DNA of 9,625 nt from the NCBI GenBank assembly GCA_946886545.1, contig CAMPIU010000074.1, positions 1 through 9,625 on the forward strand, in the 5' to 3' direction. The translations under genes and the position numbers were made by a program. The notes below the pieces were generated by a model. It worked only from the letters and a program-made list of their open reading frames with translations, ran no database searches and was not told the origin of the DNA. The stretch comes from an uncultured Flavobacteriales bacterium (GTDB lineage: Bacteria > Bacteroidota > Bacteroidia > Flavobacteriales > Crocinitomicaceae). Positions 1-5,696 of the stretch are shown piece by piece; the first letter of the stretch is position 1, and the number at the start of each line of letters is the position of its first letter.

Positions 1-319
1 CCTCAAGATATTGGGGCAATCCTTGATCTGTTTTGCGTTTAATGGATGCTAAATTTAAACCCCAACCCAAGCCAAATATTCCATTACCTGCACCTGAACT
101 ATAGGAAAGATTTAACGAAGGAGATACTTCCCTGATCGAGGAAAATGGAAGATCAATGGAAAATGAAGAAGTCCCGTTAACAGCATTCACGGAAAACTTT
201 TCATCAATGGATTTGATTGCTCCTCCACCTTTCGGTAACGAAATAGAAGGAACGTCAATAGCATTTGATTTGGTTTTTCCACCATCGGTTTTCAGGAATG
301 TAGCGTTCGAATCTTTCAT
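1..319 (-). CDS. SpvB / toxin-complex B-type protein, N-terminal fragment (gene runs off the left edge)
   Basis: The minus strand is open from an ATG at 319 to the window edge (106 codons), with an in-frame TGA directly before the ATG, so this is the earliest possible ATG. After a polar leader of about 25 residues the protein reads ISLPKGGGAI (26-35), then SYSSGAGNG (72-80) and FGLGWGLNL (82-90), followed by KRKTDQGLP (94-102). This order is the signature of the SpvB N-terminal domain found in Salmonella SpvB and in the TcB component of insecticidal ABC toxin complexes. In TcB-type proteins it precedes beta-propeller, Rhs/YD-repeat and hypervariable C-terminal parts; none of these can be seen here. 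No signal peptide is evident. The family assignment is strong. Whether this is a true toxin, a polymorphic toxin or a degraded remnant depends on sequence left of the window. Confidence 0.88.
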   Translation of the reverse strand, partial: MKDSNATFLKTDGGKTKSNAIDVPSISLPKGGGAIKSIDEKFSVNAVNGTSSFSIDLPFSSIREVSPSLNLSYSSGAGNGIFGLGWGLNLASIKRKTDQGLPQYLE

Positions 320-581
320 TCAGCGTTCAGTAAATAGCAGAAAAAACAGATCGATCAGTTACAAATCCAATAGAGATAATTAGCGGATTAACGCTTTAAT
401 TCAATGAATATGAGCTGCCTGGAATTTCCGGCTGGTTTTCGAATTAAAAGTAGAGCGAATTCTTTTAGTCGTTGTTGTGGTTTTCCGCAAGTCCGAAGTA
501 GTATTGATTATTTGGCAATTTTCAGCGATCAATTGGTGTGAATAAATGATTTTATTGAAGACCTAAAGATATGGCAATCAT

Positions 582-608
582 AAAAAATACCAGCTCTCAA
601 AAAGAGCT
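582..608 (-). terminator. Possible intrinsic terminator on the minus strand
   Basis: On the minus strand, AGCTCT (608-603) and AGAGCT (597-592) pair around a 5-nt loop, followed after four bases by six T residues (587-582). It lies about 190 nt beyond the permease stop and before the SpvB-type gene, so it could separate those transcripts. The stem is only 6 bp, so confidence is modest. Confidence 0.4.
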
Positions 609-725
609 CGCATTTCTCTGTCGTTTTCAAGAGTTGAGATCAGTAAATAAATCGAGCATGGATAGAGCGACTTTTATATTGATTTTCAACATTTTATTTC
701 GGACGCCAAGTTAGCAACTCAAGCT

Positions 726-748
726 AGCGCGAGCATCCCGCTCGTGCT
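726..748. repeat. GC-rich inverted repeat, REP-like
   Basis: AGCGCGAGC (726-734) and GCTCGTGCT (740-748) form a 9-bp stem around ATCCC. On the plus strand the one imperfect position is a tolerable G-U pair; on the minus strand it is an A-C mismatch. The element is clearly more GC-rich than its surroundings and has no T-tract, so it is not a typical terminator. Its look is that of a REP-type palindrome, but only one copy occurs in the window and no RAYT transposase is present. Confidence 0.4.
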
Positions 749-800
749 CACAGAAATTAATCCGTTCCATGGATGATAATTTGCAATTATTTTTACAAAC

Positions 801-2021
801 TCACACACCCGTAATAACTAACCCATAAACAGCATACACAAGTAACAGTAAGGTCAATAGTACTCCCAGCAAAGATGGAACGGGCATCCTGTAAATACTG
901 AGCGGTACTTTATAAGGCCTTGCTGTATTCGGCTGTTTTGTTCTCAATACAATGACGGAGATGTTTACAAAAAGGAAGGTAATAAAAATGAAAAAGTTGG
1001 CGATCAATGCCACTGTTTCAATTTTTCCGATAGCGGCAAAGGCAATCATTAGTCCGGCAACGAGGATTAGTGCGAAAACCGGAGTTTTGCGTTTGCTGGA
1101 AACAAATGAAAGCCATTTCCATTTTTTGTTTTCTTCTCCCACGTGTAGCAATACCCTCGAACTTCCCATCATATTGGATAATATGGTATTCGTGGTCGAA
1201 AACAGGGCAATCGCCGCAATAATCGTTACTCCGATTTTCCCCATATCGTTGCTCACAATATCCGATAGGGGATGCTGGCTTTTTCCCAGTTGATCCCAGG
1301 GAATTGCACTAATTGCACAAACAGCTACGATGAGGTAAACTACCATCACAATACTGCTTGCTGAAAAGAGGGCTTTTGGAATGTTTTTTTCGGGCGATTT
1401 GGTTTCCTCGCTCAGTTTCACGATCTCTTCGAAACCGATATAGGCAAAATAACTGAGGGCTGCGCCTAACAGAACATGGTTGAATCCTCCGGGCGGCATT
1501 TCAAAATAGTTGACTTTTCCCAAATAAGGGATAGCTACGTAAATGACCAGGACCAAACCGCAAAATTCGATGACTGTAAAGATAATATTGATAACAGACG
1601 ACTGCCTGATACCGGCGACATTAACAAGCCAAACAAAGCAAATGATCCCTAATGCCGCAAGGAATAGGTTGATATCCAGTAATTGAGAGAAATAACCTGC
1701 AAATGCAATGGAAACTGTGGCGCCGCTGACGATTCCGTTGATTGAGATGATCAATGCGATTGCAAGGGCCATCTTCTTATTGAATGCATTTTTGACGTAA
1801 ACATATTCTGCACCCGAACGGGGAAACATGCTGCTTAGTTCGGCATAGGAAAAAGCGCTCATTAATGCGGTCAGTGAAGCTATGGCAAAGGACAACCAGA
1901 GCATATTTCCGCTAAAACCGGCAACTTTCCCGATAATTGCATAGATTCCTGCTCCCAGAATAGATCCGGTACCAAAGAAAATCACCTCCGCCAGCCCCAA
2001 TGTTCTTCTTAATTTGCCCAT
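801..2021 (-). CDS. APC-family amino acid permease
   Basis: This is a 406-residue inner-membrane transporter of the amino acid-polyamine-organocation superfamily, closest in style to the cationic amino acid/YhdG-like group. It probably moves an amino acid by proton symport or exchange; the substrate cannot be read from sequence. The glycine-rich unwound TM1 (GTGSILGAGIY, 17-27) is the family's substrate-binding signature. It is followed by SYAELSSMFPRSGAEYVYV (58-76), the TM6 region YFAYIGFEEIVKLSEETKSP (191-210), and ARPYKVP (367-373) before the last helices. About 12 hydrophobic segments are visible and the length is slightly short for the family. The ATG at 2021 gives a standard short cytoplasmic N-terminus (MGKLRRTLG) just before TM1. 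The gene is transcribed alone, divergently from the YihY-family gene, with a plausible promoter at 2049-2080. Confidence 0.93.
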   Translation of the reverse strand: MGKLRRTLGLAEVIFFGTGSILGAGIYAIIGKVAGFSGNMLWLSFAIASLTALMSAFSYAELSSMFPRSGAEYVYVKNAFNKKMALAIALIISINGIVSGATVSIAFAGYFSQLLDINLFLAALGIICFVWLVNVAGIRQSSVINIIFTVIEFCGLVLVIYVAIPYLGKVNYFEMPPGGFNHVLLGAALSYFAYIGFEEIVKLSEETKSPEKNIPKALFSASSIVMVVYLIVAVCAISAIPWDQLGKSQHPLSDIVSNDMGKIGVTIIAAIALFSTTNTILSNMMGSSRVLLHVGEENKKWKWLSFVSSKRKTPVFALILVAGLMIAFAAIGKIETVALIANFFIFITFLFVNISVIVLRTKQPNTARPYKVPLSIYRMPVPSLLGVLLTLLLLVYAVYGLVITGV

Positions 2022-2048
2022 GGTTTATTCTACCTTGCTTGCTACTTA

Positions 2049-2080
2049 TGAATTTACAACGATGAACTTGAAGCGACAAA
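2049..2080 (-). promoter_or_regulatory. Putative Bacteroidota-type promoter for the permease
   Basis: On the minus strand, TTTG (2080-2077) is followed after exactly 20 bp by TAAATTCA (2056-2049). This matches six of eight positions when the free positions of TAnnTTTG are counted. The predicted start of transcription is about 20 nt upstream of the permease ATG. No strong Shine-Dalgarno sequence is seen. Confidence 0.45.
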
Positions 2081-2118
2081 ATAAAAACTTACATCTTTCC
2101 CACATCCGGGGCTTGTTT

Positions 2119-2150
2119 TTTGGAATTCAGGAGCGAAACTGCTAAATTTT
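2119..2150 (+). promoter_or_regulatory. Putative Bacteroidota-type promoter for the YihY-family gene
   Basis: TTTG (2119-2122) and TAAATTTT (2143-2150) are separated by 20 bp. The second element matches TAnnTTTG at all but the last base. Transcription would begin near 2157, leaving a leader of only about 15 nt before the ATG at 2172. This is the best promoter match in the window. Confidence 0.55.
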
Positions 2151-2171
2151 AATTGACTAAAACAGATCGTT

Positions 2172-3086
2172 ATGCCAAAAAAGAGCTCGTTTTTTGCCAA
2201 TTTGTGGACCATTACGAAAGCAACTGCAAAAGAGTGGATCAAGGCCGACCCGTTCAGGCAAAGTGCTGTAGTGGCTTATTATGCAGTTTTTTCCATCCCT
2301 GCTTTGTTAGTGATTGTGATAGCTATTGCAGGTTTGGTTTTCGGAGAAGAAGCTGTTCAGGGAGAAATTTCCGCACAGATAAAAGGTGCACTTGGTCACG
2401 ATACGGCTGAATCGGTGGAGAAAATTATTGCGAAAGTGTCTGAACAAAAAGCATCGGTACTCGCAACGATTATTGGAATTGTAACCCTGCTCGTTGGATC
2501 CACGGCGGTATTTACCCAACTACAAACTTCTCTGAACCAGGTGTGGGAAGTAAAGGTTGTTGCCAAAAAGAAATGGCTGAAAACTATAAAGGATAAACTG
2601 TTTTCCTTTGGTTTGGTCTTGTCTCTGGGATTCCTGATGCTGGCTTCTTTATTGGTCACCGCAGGTCTGGAAGCTCTCGGTGGGATGATCAAAAACCAAC
2701 TCCCGGATTTTCTGCCTTTCCTGCTGAAGACTTTGAATTTTCTGATATCTTTTGGTGTAATAACAGTGCTTTTCGCCTTGATCTTTAAAGTCTTGCCGGA
2801 TGCTAAAATCCGTTTGCGGGATGTTTGGATCGGGGCAATGGTAACAACTTTGTTGTTTATACTCGGAAAATTCGGGCTCGGATTTTATTTTGCGAAAGCA
2901 AATCCGGGCTCAGCGTATGGCGCGGCAGGGTCTGTTGTACTTATTATGCTTTGGGTTTCTTATTCCTGTATGATCTTGTTCTTCGGTGCGGAGTTTACAA
3001 AACAATATGCCACTTTCCATGGCCATAAGCTCCAGCCAACTGCGGAATCACGAATTATTGAACAACCCGATCCGAAAGCCATCTAG
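2172..3086 (+). CDS. YihY/BrkB-family inner-membrane protein
   Basis: This 304-residue polytopic membrane protein belongs to the YihY (UPF0761, BrkB-like) family. The family was once misnamed ribonuclease BN; that activity belongs to an unrelated protein, and the true function is not settled. Six hydrophobic segments lie near residues 33-57, 95-116, 143-166, 186-207, 217-240 and 250-273. Family hallmarks are AYYAVFSIPALL (35-46), LNQVWEV (121-127), the loop LPDAKIRLRDVWIGA (208-222), and the C-terminal block GSAYGAAGSVVLIMLWVSY (246-264) followed by FFGAEFT (270-276). The length is typical and the frame intact. The chosen ATG gives a cytoplasmic N-terminus and sits 15 nt after the predicted transcription start. 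The gene is divergent from the permease and convergent with the peptidase (75-nt gap, no obvious terminator), so it is probably monocistronic. Confidence 0.93.
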   Translation: MPKKSSFFANLWTITKATAKEWIKADPFRQSAVVAYYAVFSIPALLVIVIAIAGLVFGEEAVQGEISAQIKGALGHDTAESVEKIIAKVSEQKASVLATIIGIVTLLVGSTAVFTQLQTSLNQVWEVKVVAKKKWLKTIKDKLFSFGLVLSLGFLMLASLLVTAGLEALGGMIKNQLPDFLPFLLKTLNFLISFGVITVLFALIFKVLPDAKIRLRDVWIGAMVTTLLFILGKFGLGFYFAKANPGSAYGAAGSVVLIMLWVSYSCMILFFGAEFTKQYATFHGHKLQPTAESRIIEQPDPKAI

Positions 3087-3161
3087 TCTGGCGGGAGTTG
3101 GCGTGAGAACCTCTGTCCGGGCACCTTAGGATCAAGCTTGTGCTAGACAGAACAAACAGGT

Positions 3162-4703
3162 TTACTTAAGCCAGGCTGTCCGCAACTTTTGTTGTTCAGG
3201 AGTACTGAATTCTGCCTCCGAAATTTTACCGTTATTTAGTTTTAATCCCGCTTTCAGCAGCATCTCTTCCAGGGGAAGCGCTCTTGTTCCTTCAATGTAA
3301 TTGGCGATGAATGCTTCAAGTTCCGGATATCCGCTGATATTTACTATTTCAGCAAAAAGCTGCTCATCTTCAAAAGGCATGCCCCGGTAATGCTTGGTTA
3401 GATCCAATACCAAATCCCTGGTGCCATACGTTCCTCCCGACAATTCCTGGAGTTTGAGATCCAGGCACAAATTGATTAAAGCTCCTTTCAGATAAACATT
3501 GTAATACTGGTCCTGCATTTCCATCGGATGAAGACTTAGTTCTGTGATGGAAAGATTCGGGTCGAATTCCTTCATTGCCGTGATTTTTTCTTCTACTATT
3601 TTGAAAAACTCTTTTTCCGTTCGCAACCCGGTTTTTACCGGCATGTGCATCGTGAAATATTCTGTCATTCCTTCATAGAGCCATAAGTGTTTCGAAAACT
3701 TCGGTTCGTTGTAGTCGTAGTTTTCAATCTCAACCGAATGTAAACCCAATGGCATTAAGGTATGAAAAAACTCATGACTGGCAATTCCGTAGATATTCTG
3801 ACGGATCGTTTCGATATCCAGGGGCATGTATAGCAAAATCAAAGTTGAATTGGAATGTTCCAAACCGTCTCCGATCAAATGATTGCGATTAGGAGCAAGG
3901 CTGTGGTAAATGAGGAAGGTATAGTGATCTACCGGTAATTTGTTGTGAAGGTATTTTGTTTGACTGATCAAAAGCGGACGAATGTATTCGGCGATTTCTT
4001 TGGAAATGTGTTTTCCCGAAGTGGAATAACAAGCCACCTCAACTGAGATTCCGGGTAAGTGTATCAATGTGGTATCGGGAAGCGCATACATAATCGGGTT
4101 GTCAACCAGTTGGTGGTAGTTTTCGGCAAGAAAAACATCCTGATTCGGTTTCACCGTTTTTTTTAGACTTGTTGCAGGATACAAATTGATCCTTTTTTGA
4201 ATACTTACTTTGATCGGGTGATCAATGTGTCCACGGAAATAACCGAAAAGACTGTTGGGAGTAATCACAAATGAACTGTCATTGAATGAACTCGCAGCCG
4301 ACCGGTAAAAACCATGTTCCATTTTTTCATCGAAGGTTTCCCAGGCATCATCAACGAAATAGGACACACTTGCAATGCGTTTCGCATCGAAGATCTTCCA
4401 GGAGTTCATGTCCGCTTTCTCCGTTCTTAATTTCTTCCCTTTTTTATCGAAAACTTCGAACGAAGAAATGTACTGCCCGAAATTCATCGCACCGTAAATT
4501 CCCGGAATGATCTTCGGAAAACAATAGGTGAGTGTATCTTCGGAAAATCCATTGATCTTTAACTGCACAGTGAGTTTGTCGTTCGAACGGCCTTTTAGGC
4601 TGGTTTCGTAACAGTATTTGATCTGACTCGTCTGCCCGTGAACGGTCTGTTTGATACCCGCAAAAACAGCCAGTGCCGAAAGCAGTAAAGGAATTGTTTT
4701 CAT
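3162..4703 (-). CDS. Secreted M61-type metallopeptidase, no visible PDZ domain
   Basis: This 513-residue protein is predicted to be exported. Residues 1 to about 24 form a Sec signal peptide (short basic start, LLLSALAVFAG core, cleavage probably near HGQ), with no lipobox cysteine. The zinc motif HEFFH is at 310-314, and the third ligand is probably Glu344 in LWLYEGMTEYF (340-350), the spacing seen in gluzincins of family M61 (glycyl aminopeptidase-like). GDGLEHSNS (278-286) and YYNVYLKGALINL (400-412) are further family landmarks. M61 proteins usually carry a PDZ domain after the catalytic part and often approach 600 residues. Here the protein ends soon after LPLEEMLLKAGLKL (476-489), so the PDZ domain appears absent. 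The ATG at 4703 is well placed for the signal peptide. A lone -7-like octamer (TAACTTTT, 4755-4748) lies upstream without a clear -33 box. The likely role is periplasmic or outer-surface peptide trimming. Confidence 0.87.
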   Translation of the reverse strand: MKTIPLLLSALAVFAGIKQTVHGQTSQIKYCYETSLKGRSNDKLTVQLKINGFSEDTLTYCFPKIIPGIYGAMNFGQYISSFEVFDKKGKKLRTEKADMNSWKIFDAKRIASVSYFVDDAWETFDEKMEHGFYRSAASSFNDSSFVITPNSLFGYFRGHIDHPIKVSIQKRINLYPATSLKKTVKPNQDVFLAENYHQLVDNPIMYALPDTTLIHLPGISVEVACYSTSGKHISKEIAEYIRPLLISQTKYLHNKLPVDHYTFLIYHSLAPNRNHLIGDGLEHSNSTLILLYMPLDIETIRQNIYGIASHEFFHTLMPLGLHSVEIENYDYNEPKFSKHLWLYEGMTEYFTMHMPVKTGLRTEKEFFKIVEEKITAMKEFDPNLSITELSLHPMEMQDQYYNVYLKGALINLCLDLKLQELSGGTYGTRDLVLDLTKHYRGMPFEDEQLFAEIVNISGYPELEAFIANYIEGTRALPLEEMLLKAGLKLNNGKISEAEFSTPEQQKLRTAWLK

Positions 4704-4857
4704 GTGTTTTTGTTTGAAGTCATATCCCTAAGACGATTTCAACCTTTAAAAGTTACTTTTTAAGCTCCCTGTATAACCCGGAATGGGCGCACATCATGGT
4801 CAGTTCGAATATTTGGTGTGAAGCAAAGTGTATGATTGTGTCGGGAGTAAAATACAA

Positions 4858-4886
4858 ACCCCCGACAAATATTCTTCATCGGGGGT
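4858..4886 (-). terminator. Intrinsic terminator, minus strand
   Basis: ACCCCCGA (4858-4865) and TCGGGGGT (4879-4886) form a perfect 8-bp GC-rich stem with a 13-nt loop. Read on the minus strand the stem is followed by the T-rich stretch TTGTATTTT; on the plus strand no T-tract follows. It therefore ends a leftward transcript starting between here and the activator gene, or a long read-through from the operon, and it insulates the peptidase gene. Confidence 0.6.
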
Positions 4887-4941
4887 GTAGCTACCACACG
4901 TACTTCACTATCAACCTGTACATGTATTACCTCTAAATTAA

Positions 4942-4980
4942 ACCTAAACTGAAACCTAAACTAACCTAATTGTTACCTAA
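4942..4980 (-). repeat. Phased array of four TTAGGT motifs
   Basis: On the minus strand TTAGGT occurs at 4980-4975, 4969-4964, 4959-4954 and 4947-4942, that is, with start-to-start spacings of 11, 10 and 12 bp. This puts all four copies on about the same face of the helix, as expected for a cooperative DNA-binding site array. A related TTAGAGGT follows at 4936-4929. No binding protein can be named. Confidence 0.5.
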
Positions 4981-5284
4981 CTTATAGCGTTATGATTGAT
5001 AGTACACTCTTAATTTTTCTTCATAATCTTTAATGTCGCAACAGGTGCCTTAGGAATTTTGTACTTCAAACCCACTATACCATAATTCCTAAGTCTACAC
5101 TATTGCAAAATCTTTTGGATAAATCCCTTCACTTTTGTGGAGCGGTCCCAAAGGGACCAGACTACCACATCGAACGGAAATAATCCTATACTGACTTGTA
5201 ACTCAATTCGTATTTCAAATTCTTATCTTACTCTCAAAATCGTTATTTCAAAAGTGATTTTCTTGCATAGACTATTATAAAGAA

Positions 5285-5344
5285 CGTGCCAAAGGAATAT
5301 GAAACAGAAAAACCGTTGATTATCAACGGTTTCAGTAATGGCAC
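5285..5344. repeat. Nested inverted repeat GTGCCA ... TGGCAC
   Basis: GTGCCA (5286-5291) and TGGCAC (5339-5344) are inverted copies that enclose the terminator-like hairpin at 5310-5332. Read on the minus strand, the left arm extends to TTGGCACG (5292-5285), a perfect sigma-54 -24 box. The right arm is TGGCAC on the plus strand without a matching -12 element. The arrangement could be chance, a larger RNA structure or paired protein sites. Confidence 0.35.
5310..5332 (-). terminator. Intrinsic terminator, minus strand
   Basis: AAACCGTTGA (5310-5319) and TCAACGGTTT (5323-5332) pair perfectly over 10 bp with a 3-nt loop. On the minus strand the stem runs into a stretch of five T residues (TTTTTCTG). 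It is the first convincing terminator after the activator stop at 5697, about 365 nt downstream, and is the likely end of the kinase-activator transcript. Confidence 0.6.
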
Positions 5345-5351
5345 AAACTCG

Positions 5352-5393
5352 AAATATTTTCAAAATGAAAAAAATATTTTCAAAATGAAAAAA
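5352..5393. repeat. 20-bp tandem repeat containing a TTTTCA-AAA-TGAAAA palindrome
   Basis: The sequence repeats with period 20 from 5352 to 5393 (2.1 identical copies). Each copy contains TTTTCA and TGAAAA arms around AAA. The same 17-mer, ATTTTCAAAATGAAAAA, stands at 5356-5372, 5376-5392 and again at 9541-9557, directly upstream of the kinase start. The repetition suggests a protein-binding site, although poly-A/T slippage could explain the tandem pair alone. Confidence 0.6.
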
Positions 5394-5440
5394 TAATAGC
5401 TTCCAATCTCTTATTTCGCTTGTGTAAAAAACAATTTTGT

Positions 5441-5673
5441 CTAGTGAAGGAATAAACAGATTATCTTGTCTAAGCTAGAATGACCCTTACGCTGATGATC
5501 GAAGCAAACGAGGGAATGAAGCGATAAAAAGCATTTGTTGTTTGAGTTCGGAGACTTTAGTGTCCGGACGAGTTTTAAATGCTTTCGCGAAAAGACCCGT
5601 AGTTTGCAGATCATTTAGTACAGGCCTAGACCTTTTTGGCTCTACCTTTTTACGGCAATGGTAAAAAGGTAGA
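5441..5673 (-). other. Structured 3' region of the operon with a 57-codon frame
   Basis: Right after the activator stop there is a perfect 13-bp hairpin, TCTACCTTTTTAC (5641-5653) with its complement at 5661-5673. It has a 7-nt loop and no T-tract on either strand, so it may stabilise the mRNA 3' end rather than terminate. Farther on, AAAGCATTT (5528-5536) and AAATGCTTT (5577-5585) enclose a second stem, GTTCGGAGAC (5546-5555) with GTGTCCGGAC (5560-5569), which has one mismatch and one G-T pair. An ATG at 5614 opens a 57-codon minus-strand frame ending at 5441, containing LKSPNSNN and CFLSLHSLVCF. It resembles no family I can name and overlaps the folded element, so I do not call it a gene. 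The whole may be a dispersed non-coding repeat. Confidence 0.4.
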
Positions 5674-5696
5674 AATCATTTGGAAAGGAATAAAGA

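Larger units (their letters stand above)
320..800. other. Intergenic region between permease and SpvB-type gene
   Basis: This 481-bp gap lies downstream of the permease stop and upstream of the SpvB-type start, both on the minus strand. It contains no convincing ORF. It holds a hairpin with a T-tract (582-608) and a 9-bp inverted repeat (726-748), listed separately, and a 6-bp-arm AT palindrome at 776-790 just after the permease stop. The promoter of the SpvB-type gene should be here, but I found only isolated -7-like octamers (for example TATCTTTA and TACTTTTA on the minus strand) without a TTTG box at the right distance. Confidence 0.6.
4858..5292 (-). ncRNA. Candidate structured RNA / unannotated transcript unit
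   Basis: The unit is bounded on the left by the terminator at 4858-4886 and on the right by TTGGCACG (5292-5285), a full match to the sigma-54 -24 element. The -12 position reads TTAT instead of TTGC, so the promoter is doubtful. Inside are a hairpin with a GGTCCC/GGGACC core and a flanking 5-bp arm (5136-5169), a perfect 10-bp inverted repeat CTTAGGAATT/AATTCCTAAG (5049-5058 and 5084-5093), imperfect direct repeats (5233-5252 and 5202-5219) and the TTAGGT array. Only very short ATG-started frames occur (for example 10 codons at 4922-4890). One frame (5222-5010) reads protein-like but lacks an ATG near its start and is broken by a TAG, so a decayed gene is the alternative. No known RNA family was recognised. 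Confidence 0.3.
4704..5696. other. Structured intergenic region of about 1 kb
   Basis: No conventional gene was found between the peptidase start and the activator stop. The stretch is unusually rich in paired and repeated sequence. From right to left on the minus strand it holds: a 13-bp hairpin (5641-5673), a compound inverted repeat (5521-5588), a 20-bp tandem repeat (5352-5393), a terminator-like hairpin (5310-5332), a sigma-54-like -24 box (5292-5285), several inverted repeats (5136-5169, 5049-5093), a phased TTAGGT array (4942-4980) and a second terminator-like hairpin (4858-4886). Neither flanking gene needs a non-coding region this long. Confidence 0.6.

Noticed and set aside
156..383. 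75-codon plus-strand frame at the left edge
   Set aside because: It is antisense to the SpvB-type N-terminus, which has clear family motifs on the minus strand.
776..794. AT palindrome followed by a T run, plus-strand terminator-like
   Set aside because: The stem is only 6 A/T-rich base pairs and no plus-strand gene lies upstream in the window.
3087..3161. Terminator search in the convergent gap between the YihY-family and peptidase genes
   Set aside because: No stable hairpin with a T-tract was found; only short imperfect repeats around CTAG.
4773..4889. 38-codon minus-strand frame starting inside the terminator hairpin
   Set aside because: It begins in the terminator loop, has no family resemblance, and overlaps the presumed upstream region of the peptidase gene.
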